64,000 bases of DNA from Nitratireductor mangrovi (GTDB taxonomy: Bacteria > Pseudomonadota > Alphaproteobacteria > Rhizobiales > Rhizobiaceae). The notes beneath the pieces are model-generated. The model worked only from the letters and a program-made list of their open reading frames with translations, had not been told where the DNA came from and searched no databases. Each line of letters opens with the position of its first letter. Position 1 is the first letter of the stretch. Where the stretch lies: positions 2,852,001-2,916,000 of the forward strand of contig NZ_CP042301.2 in NCBI RefSeq assembly GCF_007922615.2, given 5' to 3'. The position numbers and the translations under genes were made by a program. This document shows, piece after piece, positions 1-11,909 of the stretch.

Positions 1-285
1 CGCGACGGTCGCGTGGTCGCCGTCCGTCCGCTTGCCGCGGTCGCGAGGGAGGAGGGCCTGGAGCGCATCGACTTGCTCAAGGTCGATGTCGAGGGTTTTG
101 AAGACCAGGCGTTGCTGCCCTTCTTCGAAGAAGCCGATGGAACGCTATGGCCAAAGGCCATCCTCATTGAAACGGTGCTCGCCAACCTCTGGGAAAAAGA
201 CTGCCTCTCCGTGCTTGCCGACAAGGGGTATGTCCGCCGTGCCGAAACCGCCGAGAACGTGCTGCTCGAACGTCGGTCGCGCTGA
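1..285 (+). CDS. FkbM-family methyltransferase, C-terminal part (5' end outside window)
   Basis: The reading frame is open from base 1, so only the last 94 residues are present. The stretch IDLLKVDVEGFE is the characteristic FkbM motif (SAM-dependent methyltransferase fold, LLKIDVEGAE-type), followed by a conserved IETV-type strand. FkbM proteins O-methylate sugars or other small substrates, often in surface polysaccharide or secondary-metabolite pathways. The gene stops at 283-285, immediately abutting the convergent stop of the carbamoyltransferase gene. A GTG at 13 is internal to the frame and is not taken as a start. The substrate cannot be told from this fragment. Confidence 0.8.
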   Translation, partial: RDGRVVAVRPLAAVAREEGLERIDLLKVDVEGFEDQALLPFFEEADGTLWPKAILIETVLANLWEKDCLSVLADKGYVRRAETAENVLLERRSR

Positions 286-1845
286 TCAGCAGCGGCGGTA
301 AAACGTATTGCCGACAACAAAGCCGTCGAGCCCGGTATCACGCGCATAAGCGGCAAGGTCGCTCATGCGGTTGATGAAGCCGCGGCCGGAAAAATTGAGC
401 GAAGTGTTGCAGAGCACGCCGTAGCCGGTGGTGTTCCTGAATTCGGTCAGAAGCGCATGCATCTGCGGGTTTTGTATCTCTGTAATGGTCTGCGCCCGCG
501 CCGATCCGTCGACATGGGTGACCGCCTTCAGCGCATCTGTCTTCACGCGCTGGAAGAAGAGCATATGCGGGCTCGGCCCGTGATGCTCGAAATGGCGGTC
601 AAGTTCCTCCTCGAGCAGGATCGGCGCGATCGGGCGAAATCCCTCGCGCTTCTTGATCTCATTGAGGTGCTTGTGGGTCTCGGCGGTGAAAGGCGCGGCG
701 ATCAGCGAGCGGTTCCCCAGCGCCCGCGGCCCGATCTCGTAACGGCCCTGCACCCAGGCGAAGATCGCGCCCTCGGCCAGCAGCCGGACGATCTCGGCAT
801 CGTCGCGCGGTTTCGCCTCGAAACCCGAGAGGTCGGCCGCGTCATGCTCGAACGCCTCGCCGGCATAAACCGTCCAGTCGATCTTGGCATGGCCGGTGAG
901 CCGCCACTGCGCATCGGCGGCGGTACCGATCGCCGAGCCGGAATCGTTGGTGCAGGGCTGCACGAAGACATCCGCGAACAAGCCCGACCCGATCCACTCG
1001 CTGTTCCAGTCGCAATTGAGACCGCAACCACCCGAGACCAGCAGCGGCAGGCCATCCCTCATCTCGCGCTTCGCGAAATCGGCGAACCGCTGAAAGATCT
1101 CGTCCTGGAACCGTCGGGCAAGGTTGCGGAAATCCTGGCTGTCCAGCCCGATGTCGCAGAACGGCGTGTCGGTGAAGTCGGCCTTGCGCAACGGCGCGGC
1201 GACCGCATCCCAAGCGATCAGCCTTTTGATCAGCGCCCGCTCCTCCGGCGTCTCGGTCGTGTCGTGGCCGTAGCCTGCGATCGCCATCAGCTTGCCGGCG
1301 TCTTCGCGCCGCGACTTGCGCGCGTCGACCGGCAACGTCGGATCGGCCAGGCCGTAAAGAAAGCCATATTTGTGGCCAGGCCCGGACATCGGCGTGCCGA
1401 GCTTCGTGATGCGGAGATTTTCATCGATGCGGTAGAAGCTGCCGATCACGCCTTCCCAGACCAGCGCGTAGCAGGGCTGCCCCTGCTCGAAAGGCGACAT
1501 GGCGTAGCTGCCGAGAATGTGCGACCGCTCGTGCGAGGAGGAGAAATAGCGGATGTCGCGACCCTGGAAGCGATAGGGCCGTTCGATGGTACCGACCTCG
1601 CTTTCGCCGAAATAGCCCGCGCCGATCGGATCAGCCATGGGCCGAAACGACCGCAGCCAGCCAGAGACCGCCACCACGTCCGGCACGCCTTCGGTCAGCG
1701 AAAGCCCGTGCATCATCAGTTCCGGCGTGATCGGCCCGTAGCGGGGACCCGAATCCTTCTCAGCCTCGATCGAGAAGGCGAGGTGCCCGTCGTCCAGCAT
1801 GGCGACATGGCCGTCATGGCCGGGCTTGTAGGCGAAGATTTTCAT
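286..1845 (-). CDS. NodU/CmcH-family carbamoyltransferase
   Basis: A protein of 519 residues from ATG 1845 (MKIFAYKPGHDGHVAML). The family transfers carbamoyl from carbamoyl phosphate to a hydroxyl on sugars, Nod factors or antibiotics. Visible family marks are the N-terminal HDGHVA segment with an HERSH metal-type motif in the Kae1-like domain, SGGCGLNCDWNSEW, the QPCTNDSGSAIGTA stretch, and the C-terminal EIGPRALGNRSLIA and FRPIAPILLEE motifs. The frame extends upstream past 1845, but those residues are low-quality arginine/serine sequence and were not included. It converges with the FkbM gene with no gap, hinting at glycan decoration. A perfect 11-bp inverted repeat lies 73-97 bp upstream. 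The acceptor substrate is unknown. Confidence 0.85.
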   Translation of the reverse strand: MKIFAYKPGHDGHVAMLDDGHLAFSIEAEKDSGPRYGPITPELMMHGLSLTEGVPDVVAVSGWLRSFRPMADPIGAGYFGESEVGTIERPYRFQGRDIRYFSSSHERSHILGSYAMSPFEQGQPCYALVWEGVIGSFYRIDENLRITKLGTPMSGPGHKYGFLYGLADPTLPVDARKSRREDAGKLMAIAGYGHDTTETPEERALIKRLIAWDAVAAPLRKADFTDTPFCDIGLDSQDFRNLARRFQDEIFQRFADFAKREMRDGLPLLVSGGCGLNCDWNSEWIGSGLFADVFVQPCTNDSGSAIGTAADAQWRLTGHAKIDWTVYAGEAFEHDAADLSGFEAKPRDDAEIVRLLAEGAIFAWVQGRYEIGPRALGNRSLIAAPFTAETHKHLNEIKKREGFRPIAPILLEEELDRHFEHHGPSPHMLFFQRVKTDALKAVTHVDGSARAQTITEIQNPQMHALLTEFRNTTGYGVLCNTSLNFSGRGFINRMSDLAAYARDTGLDGFVVGNTFYRRC

Positions 1846-1917
1846 GAAGGCTCCGGGCGGGCGGTCGGCAAGGATGGGTAGACAGTACGCGCGTCCATGT
1901 CCAGACGCGGACCGCCT

Positions 1918-1942
1918 CAAGCTATCTGGTACAGATAGCTTG
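1918..1942. promoter_or_regulatory. Perfect 11-bp inverted repeat, candidate operator or hairpin
   Basis: Arms CAAGCTATCTG and CAGATAGCTTG are exact complements around a 3-nt centre, GTA. The element lies in the 166-bp gap between the end of metH and the start of the carbamoyltransferase gene, both leftward. No T-tract follows on either strand, so a simple intrinsic terminator for metH is less likely than a repressor operator for the carbamoyltransferase. The symmetry is typical of TetR-type sites, but no such regulator is in the window. Confidence 0.5.
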
Positions 1943-2011
1943 CCGCTACCAGCCGTTGGACGCGGACGCGTCTCACATCGCCATAGCCCGGAAGTCAGCC
2001 TCTCACAGGGC

Positions 2012-5794
<3,783 letters not shown>

Positions 5795-5839
5795 AAACTG
5801 TCTACTCTCGTGACTGTGTTCCGGAACTGCCGAATAGTC

Positions 5840-5859
5840 ACATAAGGATATCTTTATGT
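5840..5859. promoter_or_regulatory. 20-bp palindrome upstream of metH, candidate SahR-type operator
   Basis: ACATAAGGATATCTTTATGT pairs at 9 of 10 symmetric positions and is centred on GATATC, 46-65 bp upstream of the metH start codon. This is where a repressor would sit over the promoter. ArsR-family SahR is a known S-adenosylhomocysteine-responsive regulator of metH and related genes in Proteobacteria. Assignment to SahR rests on gene context and dyad form only. No regulator gene is visible in the window. Confidence 0.55.
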
Positions 5860-5906
5860 CAACATGACGTCGCTTTCAGATACGACGCTGTCGCAATCAG
5901 CCGATA

Positions 5907-5936
5907 CACCCCACGCCCGTCGAAAGGCGCGGGGTG
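5907..5936 (-). other. Stable hairpin between PCuAC gene and metH
   Basis: CACCCCACGCC and GGCGCGGGGTG on the plus strand form an 11-bp stem. On the minus-strand RNA the single imperfect pair is a G-U wobble, so the hairpin is best as leftward transcript. It lies about 75 bp beyond the end of the copper chaperone gene. No U-tract follows, so it may be a weak or factor-assisted terminator for the copper unit. Confidence 0.35.
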
Positions 5937-6010
5937 CTGGCAAGCCGCCAGTGATTGTGGTTGCTGCCTTCGATCCGCCGGAGAAAGGGCGCCCTGCCCG
6001 AAGGCCGGCG

Positions 6011-6589
6011 TCAGCCGTCGTGGTTGCTGTGACCGCCCTTCTTCATGCCGTGGCCACCATGGCCGCCGCCCATGCCGGTAACCTCGAAAGTGACCGACAC
6101 GTCGCCGGCCTTCTCGAAGCTCAGCGTGGCGGCAAAGCTCTCGCCTTCCTTGGGGCGAGACTTCAGTCCCAGGAACATGAGATGATAGGAACCCGGCTTG
6201 AGCTCCACAGTCGCACCGGCTGGGACTTCCAGCCCATCGGCAAGCGGGCGCATGGTCATGACCCCCTTGTCATCGACGCCCATCTCATGGACCTCGCCAC
6301 GCTCGGAGATCTCAGAAGCTACGGCCACAAGGCGATCCGCCTCGCTGCCCTCGTTGCGGATCAGCGCGAAGCCGCCGGCTACCTTTGCCCCTTCAGGCGT
6401 TTCTCTTGACCAGGCATGTTCGACGACAACATCTCCGGCCAGCGCCGGCGCGGCAAAAAGTGAAAGGCCGCCGGTAAAAAGGAATGCCAGCGACAGCACC
6501 ACGACATGGGCCTGCTCATCGATTCTGGCGAGGAAGGACCGTCGGGGTTTGATCGAAATGGCGCGCACGGCGCGCGGGAATATGAACAT
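6011..6589 (-). CDS. Periplasmic copper chaperone, PCu(A)C family
   Basis: A 192-residue exported protein. The start at 6589 (MFIFPRAVRA) is preferred because GGAG lies 7 nt before it; a longer frame to 6634 has no better signal. A hydrophobic export segment (VVVLSLAFLFTGGLSLFAAPALA) precedes the mature domain. The copper site is visible as HEM followed by a downstream methionine and a HLM motif, the H-M...H-x-M pattern of Cu(I) chaperones delivering copper to cytochrome oxidase CuA. The tail is rich in His, Gly and Met (GMGGGHGGHGMKKGGH) and probably adds metal binding. It lies downstream of a DUF2946 gene on the same strand, forming a likely two-gene copper unit. Confidence 0.88.
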   Translation of the reverse strand: MFIFPRAVRAISIKPRRSFLARIDEQAHVVVLSLAFLFTGGLSLFAAPALAGDVVVEHAWSRETPEGAKVAGGFALIRNEGSEADRLVAVASEISERGEVHEMGVDDKGVMTMRPLADGLEVPAGATVELKPGSYHLMFLGLKSRPKEGESFAATLSFEKAGDVSVTFEVTGMGGGHGGHGMKKGGHSNHDG

Positions 6590-6670
6590 GTTCTTGCTCC
6601 ACACTCGGATTCCGGGCGTTAAGAAGCCCGGCACTTTCGTATGTGTTGGCGGGCCGCGACGCGGCCGGTC

Positions 6671-7051
6671 TCACGCCGTCCGCGGTGGAGCGCGCGGATT
6701 GCCTGGCTCGCCACGGCTACGCTGGGCAAGCGTTGGAGCAGGTAGCGTAACGATCGTAACCGTATCCGCATGCAAAACGGTTGGAGCCTTCGGTACCTCC
6801 CCCCAAGCCAAAACCGGCGCAAACATGGCGCATGCCGACAGGCAGCATTCGGGCGAATGGTGGTCAGCACCCCCTTCAGCAGGCGAGCCGACATCAGTGC
6901 TGGTGATACAAAGAGGATTGCCGAAGGCGTCAAGCGCCAACGGCGCTGCGCTGGCTCCCGAGATGAAGCCAGAAATGGCGGCTTGCAGGACGAGCAGATA
7001 GGCCGCGACCAGCGCGATCCCGAAGCCCGATCCCCTGCGCCGAACCTTCAC
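6671..7051 (-). CDS. DUF2946-like small membrane or exported protein
   Basis: About 126 residues with an N-terminal hydrophobic segment (FGIALVAAYLLVLQAAISGF) and a DHHSPECCLSACAMF cluster of His and Cys resembling the Cys/His core of DUF2946 proteins, which are often found beside copper genes. I chose the GTG at 7051 because GAGGAGGA sits 6 nt upstream. An ATG at 7072 would add seven residues and overlap that ribosome site. It is followed after 81 bp by the PCuAC gene in the same direction. The biochemical role is unknown; metal binding or redox handling is inferred from the Cys/His cluster and the neighbour. Confidence 0.65.
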   Translation of the reverse strand: MKVRRRGSGFGIALVAAYLLVLQAAISGFISGASAAPLALDAFGNPLCITSTDVGSPAEGGADHHSPECCLSACAMFAPVLAWGEVPKAPTVLHADTVTIVTLPAPTLAQRSRGEPGNPRAPPRTA

Positions 7052-7269
7052 AGTTGGTTCCTCCTCGGCCATGCGGCCACAACTCCGTTCCTAGCATCCC
7101 CCGTCGCGGCCGCAAATCCGGTTTCCTTCCTGTGCGACCAAATACACGCCTGTGCCAATCGAAAAGCTCCCGAGCCGCTTGTGGCACCGTCTGTCATTAG
7201 GCAAGAGCCAGTTCCAATCGATGCGGTCGATGCGGCCTGGCGCCGGCATCCCGCGAAGCGAGGCCAACA

Positions 7270-8718
7270 ATGGTCAGACCGGCGAATTTTGCCGCCGCGC
7301 CCGCTGCGGTGGCTGGCGGCAGCCCGTGGCGCACCGAGGTGCGCGCGACGCTCGCGCTTGCCTGGCCGATGGTTTTGACCAATCTCGGCCAGAACGCCAT
7401 GACCGCGACCGACGTCATGATGATGGGCAGGCTCGGCCCGATCACGCTTGGCGCCGGCACGCTCGGCTGGAGCCTCTATTTCGCGCCGATGATTTTCGGG
7501 CTCGGGCTGATCCTCGCCACGGCGCCGATGATCGCGAGCGAGATCGGCCGCAAGCGCCACTCCGTGCGCGACGTGCGCCGCACAGTGCGCCAGGGACTAT
7601 GGATCGCCACAACGGTCTCGCTGCCGATCTGGGCGCTGCTCTGGTTTGCCGAACCGCTGCTGCTCCTGATGGGACAGCAGCCGCAACTCGCCGCCGAGGC
7701 CGGGCGCTACATGATCTGGCTGCAATGGGCGGTGCTGCCGTTCTATTGGTATATCGTCCTGCGCTCTTTCATGTCCGCGCTGGAGCGGCCGGGCTGGGCG
7801 CTGGTGGTGACATTCGTCGCGGTTGCCTTCAACGTCTTCGCCAACTGGTGCCTGATGTTCGGCAATCTTGGCTTTCCGGCGATGGGGATCGCCGGATCAG
7901 GGCTTGCGACCACTTTGTCGAGCTTCTTGATGTTTGCGGGCGTTGCAATGATCGTCAGTATCGAAAGGCAATTCCGGCGCTACCGCCTGTTTGGCCGGTT
8001 CTGGCGCGCCGACTGGCCGCGTTTTGTCGCGCTGGCACGGCTCGGCCTGCCGATTGGCGCCATCCTGCTTTTCGAGGTCTCGATCTTCAACGCGGCCGCC
8101 ATCCTGATGGGCCTGATCGGGGCAACGGCCCTGGCGGCGCATGCAATCGCGATCCAGATCGCGTCGCTTTCCTTCATGGTGCCGATGGGTATTTCGCAGG
8201 CCGTCACCGTGCGCGTCGGCCGCGCCTATGGCGGTGGCGACAACGACGGCATCACCCGCGCCGGCTGGACATCGTTCTGGCTCGGCGTCGGCTTCATGGC
8301 CCTGATGGCGCTGTTGATGATCACGGTTCCCGATCTGCTGATTCGGGCATTTATCGATATTCGCGCGCCCGAGAACATCGCGGTCGCGGAACTGGCCGTA
8401 AGCTTCCTGGCCTTCGCGGCGCTGTTCCAGATCTTCGACGGCGCCCAGGCCGTGGGCGGCGGCATGCTGCGCGGCCTGCACGACACCAAGGTGCCCATGG
8501 TGATGGCTGCCATCGGCTATTGGGGAGTTGGCCTGCCGCTCGGTGCATTGCTCGCGTTCCGATACGGCATGGACGGAGCAGGTATATGGCTCGGCCTGTC
8601 GAGCGGCCTCGCCGTGGTCGCGGTCCTGCTTCTGTGGCGCTGGCTTCGTCGCGACGACCTCGGGCTGACCCGCCAGCCCGAAATCGCTCTCGAAAGCGGT
8701 GGAAACCACAGGATTTGA
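7270..8718 (+). CDS. MATE-family efflux transporter
   Basis: A 482-residue integral membrane protein with roughly 12 predicted membrane segments in two similar halves, each beginning with a MATE-like motif (TLALAWPMVLTNLGQNAMTATDVMMMGRLG region near 30-60 and VALARLGLPIGAILLFEVSIF near 255). MATE proteins export drugs, toxic organics or metabolites in exchange for sodium or protons at the inner membrane. The start is ATG 7270, preceded by a GCGAGG-type site. It stands alone between the divergent copper unit and visN. The substrate is not predictable. Confidence 0.9.
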   Translation: MVRPANFAAAPAAVAGGSPWRTEVRATLALAWPMVLTNLGQNAMTATDVMMMGRLGPITLGAGTLGWSLYFAPMIFGLGLILATAPMIASEIGRKRHSVRDVRRTVRQGLWIATTVSLPIWALLWFAEPLLLLMGQQPQLAAEAGRYMIWLQWAVLPFYWYIVLRSFMSALERPGWALVVTFVAVAFNVFANWCLMFGNLGFPAMGIAGSGLATTLSSFLMFAGVAMIVSIERQFRRYRLFGRFWRADWPRFVALARLGLPIGAILLFEVSIFNAAAILMGLIGATALAAHAIAIQIASLSFMVPMGISQAVTVRVGRAYGGGDNDGITRAGWTSFWLGVGFMALMALLMITVPDLLIRAFIDIRAPENIAVAELAVSFLAFAALFQIFDGAQAVGGGMLRGLHDTKVPMVMAAIGYWGVGLPLGALLAFRYGMDGAGIWLGLSSGLAVVAVLLLWRWLRRDDLGLTRQPEIALESGGNHRI

Positions 8719-8731
8719 CTGCTTGACCCGA

Positions 8732-8747
8732 TTCCACGCGCGTGGAA
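8732..8747. promoter_or_regulatory. Perfect 16-bp palindrome upstream of visN
   Basis: TTCCACGCGCGTGGAA is fully self-complementary and lies 13 bp after the MATE stop and 114 bp before visN. It could be a LuxR-type operator for the VisN/VisR genes, or a dispersed intergenic repeat. There is no T-tract, so it is not a convincing terminator. Confidence 0.4.
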
Positions 8748-8861
8748 ATCGTTGAGCATGTTCACTGATTCGCACTGCTTTGCTCCGACGCCGTTGTTCG
8801 CAGCGCAGCCTGTCGCGCGCATGGCAGTGTCCGCCCACAGGGGTACGGCAGCGAGGCTGAG

Positions 8862-9551
8862 ATGAGCGCCGCCAGACGCACGCTTTCACGCGAAACGCTG
8901 GCCCTGATCTCTCGCGTAGAGACCCGCGGCGAGCTTTCAGCCTGCCTAGCAGCGATCGCCGCCGAGGTTGGTGCCGACCACTACCTCCTGCTTGGGACGG
9001 TGCTGGAGCATGGCGGCGAACGCGTCCACGTCATTGCGTCGAACTGGGTCTACGACACGATCCAAATCGTGGGCCCGGAAGGCCTGGCGGTACTGGCGTC
9101 GGATCGCGCCGCCGCCCCCGTTGGCGAAGCCGTCTCGCACCTCTCGATGACGGCTCCCGGCCTCGGCGACGTTCTTGCCAGCCACGGCCATGTCGAAATC
9201 TGCTGCGTACGGCTGCATGCCGCTTCACAGCGCTGCCAGGCGCTGTTTTCGGCCGGAAAGGAAGACGGCCTCGACGTCGACCTCCTGTCGCAGGCTCAGC
9301 TTGCCTGCTGTTATCTCCTGTCGCGGGTTTCGCCTGAACTCCTGGGCGCGCCGCCGCCGGATTCGCTTTCCGAACGCGAGCGCGAATGCCTTCGCTGGGT
9401 GTCGGAGGGCAAGACCACGGGCGAGATCGCCATGATCGTCGGGGTTAGCGCGAACACGGTGAACAGCTATCTCGCCAACGCCATCCAGAAATATGGCGCG
9501 AGCAATCGGGCGATGGCGATCGCCACCGCCATTCGCAGCGGGGCGATTTGA
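8862..9551 (+). CDS. visN: LuxR-family flagellar master regulator VisN
   Basis: A 229-residue regulator with an N-terminal sensory-type domain and a C-terminal LuxR/GerE helix-turn-helix (LSERERECLRWVSEGKTTGEI near 167-187, then VSANTVNSYL). In Sinorhizobium, VisN and VisR act together as the global activator at the top of the flagellar, motility and chemotaxis hierarchy, driving rem. Identification rests on the HTH, size, pairing with a second LuxR gene and position at the edge of the flagellar cluster. visR follows within 3 bp, implying co-translation. No autoinducer synthase is nearby. Confidence 0.85.
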   Translation: MSAARRTLSRETLALISRVETRGELSACLAAIAAEVGADHYLLLGTVLEHGGERVHVIASNWVYDTIQIVGPEGLAVLASDRAAAPVGEAVSHLSMTAPGLGDVLASHGHVEICCVRLHAASQRCQALFSAGKEDGLDVDLLSQAQLACCYLLSRVSPELLGAPPPDSLSERERECLRWVSEGKTTGEIAMIVGVSANTVNSYLANAIQKYGASNRAMAIATAIRSGAI

Positions 9552-9553
9552 CC

Positions 9554-10318
9554 ATGCGGTCACCGCCCGAAAAACGCCATGACGAGAAAACCGGTGCGGG
9601 CTTTGCATCGGCAGCCAGCGGCCTCGACGTCACCCCGAACAACGTGGCCGTGGTCCTGGAAACGGTGCGCGGCGCCCGGCGCCTGTCGGCCGACGCGTCA
9701 GCATCCTTCTACGGGGTCTATGTGGAAACACGCGACCGCGCGGTCCCGGGCCTTGCCACCGCGTTCGACCGCGAGTTCCCACGGACGTCGGACCTGTCGC
9801 GCATCCTGTGCGGAGCGTCCGGCGCCGTCTGGATGGCGACACGAACGCGTTCGTTGGAGCCGGTATGGTGGTACTGCGAGACCGGCGCCCATCAGTGCCC
9901 GGCCTTTCCGCTGTTGTCGATCGCCCGCAAGGGGCCGGCGCTGACGCCCGACCTGCCTGGCATCGCGCTGCCGGTTTTCGCCGACGGTGGTGTTGGTGGC
10001 CTCGTGGTCCTGGCCGGTCGCGACATGGCGATCGACGACGCCATCGTCTGCGACCTGCATATCCGTGCCTTTGCTCTTTTCAGGGCTGTTGCCCGCCTGC
10101 GCCTGTCGCAACTCGATGGCACGCCGCCGGTCTCTAGCCGCGAACTGCAGTGCCTGACATTGACCGCCGACGGCAAGACCAGCGACGAAATCGCCGCCGA
10201 ACTCGGTCTTTCAGTGCATACCACCAACCAGTATCTGGCGACCGCCACGCACAAGCTGAATGCCATGAGTCGCACTCACGCTGTCGCCAGGGCGTTGCGG
10301 CTTGGGCTGATAGACTGA
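9554..10318 (+). CDS. visR: LuxR-family flagellar master regulator VisR
   Basis: A 254-residue partner of VisN: a ligand-binding-like N-terminal region and a C-terminal LuxR HTH (SSRELQCLTLTADGKTSDEI, then LSVHTTNQYLATATHKLNAMSR). The ATG at 9554 lies 3 bp after the visN stop; a TTG at 9548 overlapping that stop is an alternative. VisN and VisR are thought to act as a heterodimer that activates rem and so the rest of the regulon. The gene converges with the small unknown gene at the end of the leftward flhB operon, with only 18 bp between them. Confidence 0.85.
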   Translation: MRSPPEKRHDEKTGAGFASAASGLDVTPNNVAVVLETVRGARRLSADASASFYGVYVETRDRAVPGLATAFDREFPRTSDLSRILCGASGAVWMATRTRSLEPVWWYCETGAHQCPAFPLLSIARKGPALTPDLPGIALPVFADGGVGGLVVLAGRDMAIDDAIVCDLHIRAFALFRAVARLRLSQLDGTPPVSSRELQCLTLTADGKTSDEIAAELGLSVHTTNQYLATATHKLNAMSRTHAVARALRLGLID

Positions 10319-10336
10319 AGGATTTACCGGTCGCGC

Positions 10337-10771
10337 TCAGAAGTCGAGCGGTTCGGTGCGCCTGATCCGCGATTCCTGCAGGGCACTCGCCAGATAGCGC
10401 GTGTTTTCCGCCGGGTCGGGCGACGGGTCGTCCAGCGCGACATATCCGATATCCACGCCAGCCTTGAGCGCGCTCATGTTGAGCGTGAAGTAGATGGTCG
10501 CGCCCTTGGGCCGCAATTGCAGGTCGAGATTGACGGTCGGTTCGCCGGACCAGCCGACATCGACCTCGCCGCCGTGCCCGAAGCGTAGCGTACCGGGCAT
10601 GAAATAGAGTTCGGCCGCCGATTCGACGATATCGGAGAGGTTGGCGTAGTGCTCGAGGCGGATGTAGGCGATGTAGTCGGCGACATCGACCAGGCGCAAT
10701 TCCGAGACCACTTCGCGGATCGCCTCGGCGACGATGATTTCGCGTGCGGAGGTCTGCGGCTGGCGGTTCAT
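10337..10771 (-). CDS. Conserved hypothetical protein at end of flhB operon
   Basis: A 144-residue soluble protein with no signal peptide or membrane segment. It has an acidic, helical N-terminus (EIIVAEAIREVVSELRLVDVADYIAYI) and a strand-rich centre (GEVDVGWSGEPTVNLDLQL). I do not recognise a domain. Its ATG overlaps the flhB TGA by one base, so it is translationally coupled to flhB and is the last gene of the motA-fliM-fliN-fliG-flhB operon. The coupling suggests a flagellar or motility-linked role, possibly in export or switch assembly, but this is inference from position only. Confidence 0.75.
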   Translation of the reverse strand: MNRQPQTSAREIIVAEAIREVVSELRLVDVADYIAYIRLEHYANLSDIVESAAELYFMPGTLRFGHGGEVDVGWSGEPTVNLDLQLRPKGATIYFTLNMSALKAGVDIGYVALDDPSPDPAENTRYLASALQESRIRRTEPLDF

Positions 10772-11856
10772 CAGTGCAACTTGCCCGTCTTCTTGCCGTT
10801 CTGGCTGTGGATGATGCGGATGAGCTCCGCGACCGCCTCGTAGAACTGAGGCGGGATCATGCTATCGACCGAAACTTGTTTGAAGATGGAACGCGCAAGC
10901 GCGACATCTTCGAAGACGGGGATGTCGTGCTCCTCGGCGATCTCGCGTATCTTCAGGGCGATGAGATCCTGTCCTTTGGCGACCACGACGGGAGCCGCGT
11001 TCTCCTCGCGTACATAGCGCAACGCCACCGAGAAGTGCGTTGGATTGGCCACGACCAATGTGGCGCGCGGGACGGCCGCCATCATGCGCTGGCGCGCTCG
11101 GTCGCGTGCCAGCGAGCGCATGCGTGACTTCAGGATCGGGTCGCCCTCGGCCTGCTTGACCTCGTCCTTGACCTCCTGCTTGGTCATGCGCAGCTCCTGG
11201 AGCCAGTGATAGCGCGACCATAACAGGTCGGCGGTGGCGATGATGATCATCGCCACTGTCACCGTGCCGACAAGCTGTACAGCCATCTCGCGAATGACAT
11301 GCCCGAAGCCCATCGGATTGGTGATCATGCCTTCGAGCAGCCTGATATCGGCGTCGCGCATGACGAAAAACAGGAAGATCGCGGTGAAGAGCACCTTGCC
11401 AAGCGACTTCAGGAACTCCACGAAACCCTTGATGCCAAACACACGCTTCCACCCGGAGATCAGCGAGATGCGTGAGAATTTCGGCATGACGCGATTGCCG
11501 ACGAATCGCGGGATGTTCTGGAAAACCGAGGCCGTGATGCCCGCGACGACGAGCAGGAACATCACCAAGACGATCGCCCGCGCGATTTCCATGAACACGG
11601 CCTGATACAGCGAAATCGCGTCGAGCTCGGTCTCGAGCCGCCACTCTTCCGGCCGCTCGATGAACACAGAAAGGAAACCGGCAAGCCTGATGCTGGTGTC
11701 GTAGGCGAAGAAGAAGACGAAAATCGATATGGCGATGAAAGACGCCAGGATCGGAGCCTCGCGGGAAAAGGGCTGATTGCCTTTCTCGATGCTGTCACGG
11801 ATTTTCTTTTCCGTGGCCGGCTCGGTTTTGCTGTCCTTGTCCTGTTCTTCGGCCAT
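10771..11856 (-). CDS. flhB: Flagellar type III export protein FlhB
   Basis: A 361-residue export-gate component. The N-terminal half has four membrane segments and the cytoplasmic half contains the autocleavage motif NPTH (near residues 270-273, VVANPTHFSVAL). Cleavage between N and P is known to switch export from rod/hook to filament substrates in partnership with the hook-length protein FliK, encoded at 32758. The N-terminus (DKDSKTEPATEKKI) is the usual FlhB opening. It follows fliG by 53 bp. Confidence 0.96.
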   Translation of the reverse strand: MAEEQDKDSKTEPATEKKIRDSIEKGNQPFSREAPILASFIAISIFVFFFAYDTSIRLAGFLSVFIERPEEWRLETELDAISLYQAVFMEIARAIVLVMFLLVVAGITASVFQNIPRFVGNRVMPKFSRISLISGWKRVFGIKGFVEFLKSLGKVLFTAIFLFFVMRDADIRLLEGMITNPMGFGHVIREMAVQLVGTVTVAMIIIATADLLWSRYHWLQELRMTKQEVKDEVKQAEGDPILKSRMRSLARDRARQRMMAAVPRATLVVANPTHFSVALRYVREENAAPVVVAKGQDLIALKIREIAEEHDIPVFEDVALARSIFKQVSVDSMIPPQFYEAVAELIRIIHSQNGKKTGKLH

Positions 11857-11909
11857 CGGCCAACCGACCTCTCATCGTCCCCGGCGGCGCGTCGCGGACA
11901 ATTCGCCCG

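Noticed and set aside
457..1881. Long plus-strand open frame over the carbamoyltransferase
   Set aside because: It is antisense to a well-conserved gene and is arginine-rich without motifs. The high GC content makes such shadows common throughout this window.
5795..5863. SAM or SAH riboswitch upstream of metH
   Set aside because: The 69-bp leader is too short and lacks a multi-stem fold; the palindrome fits a DNA operator better.
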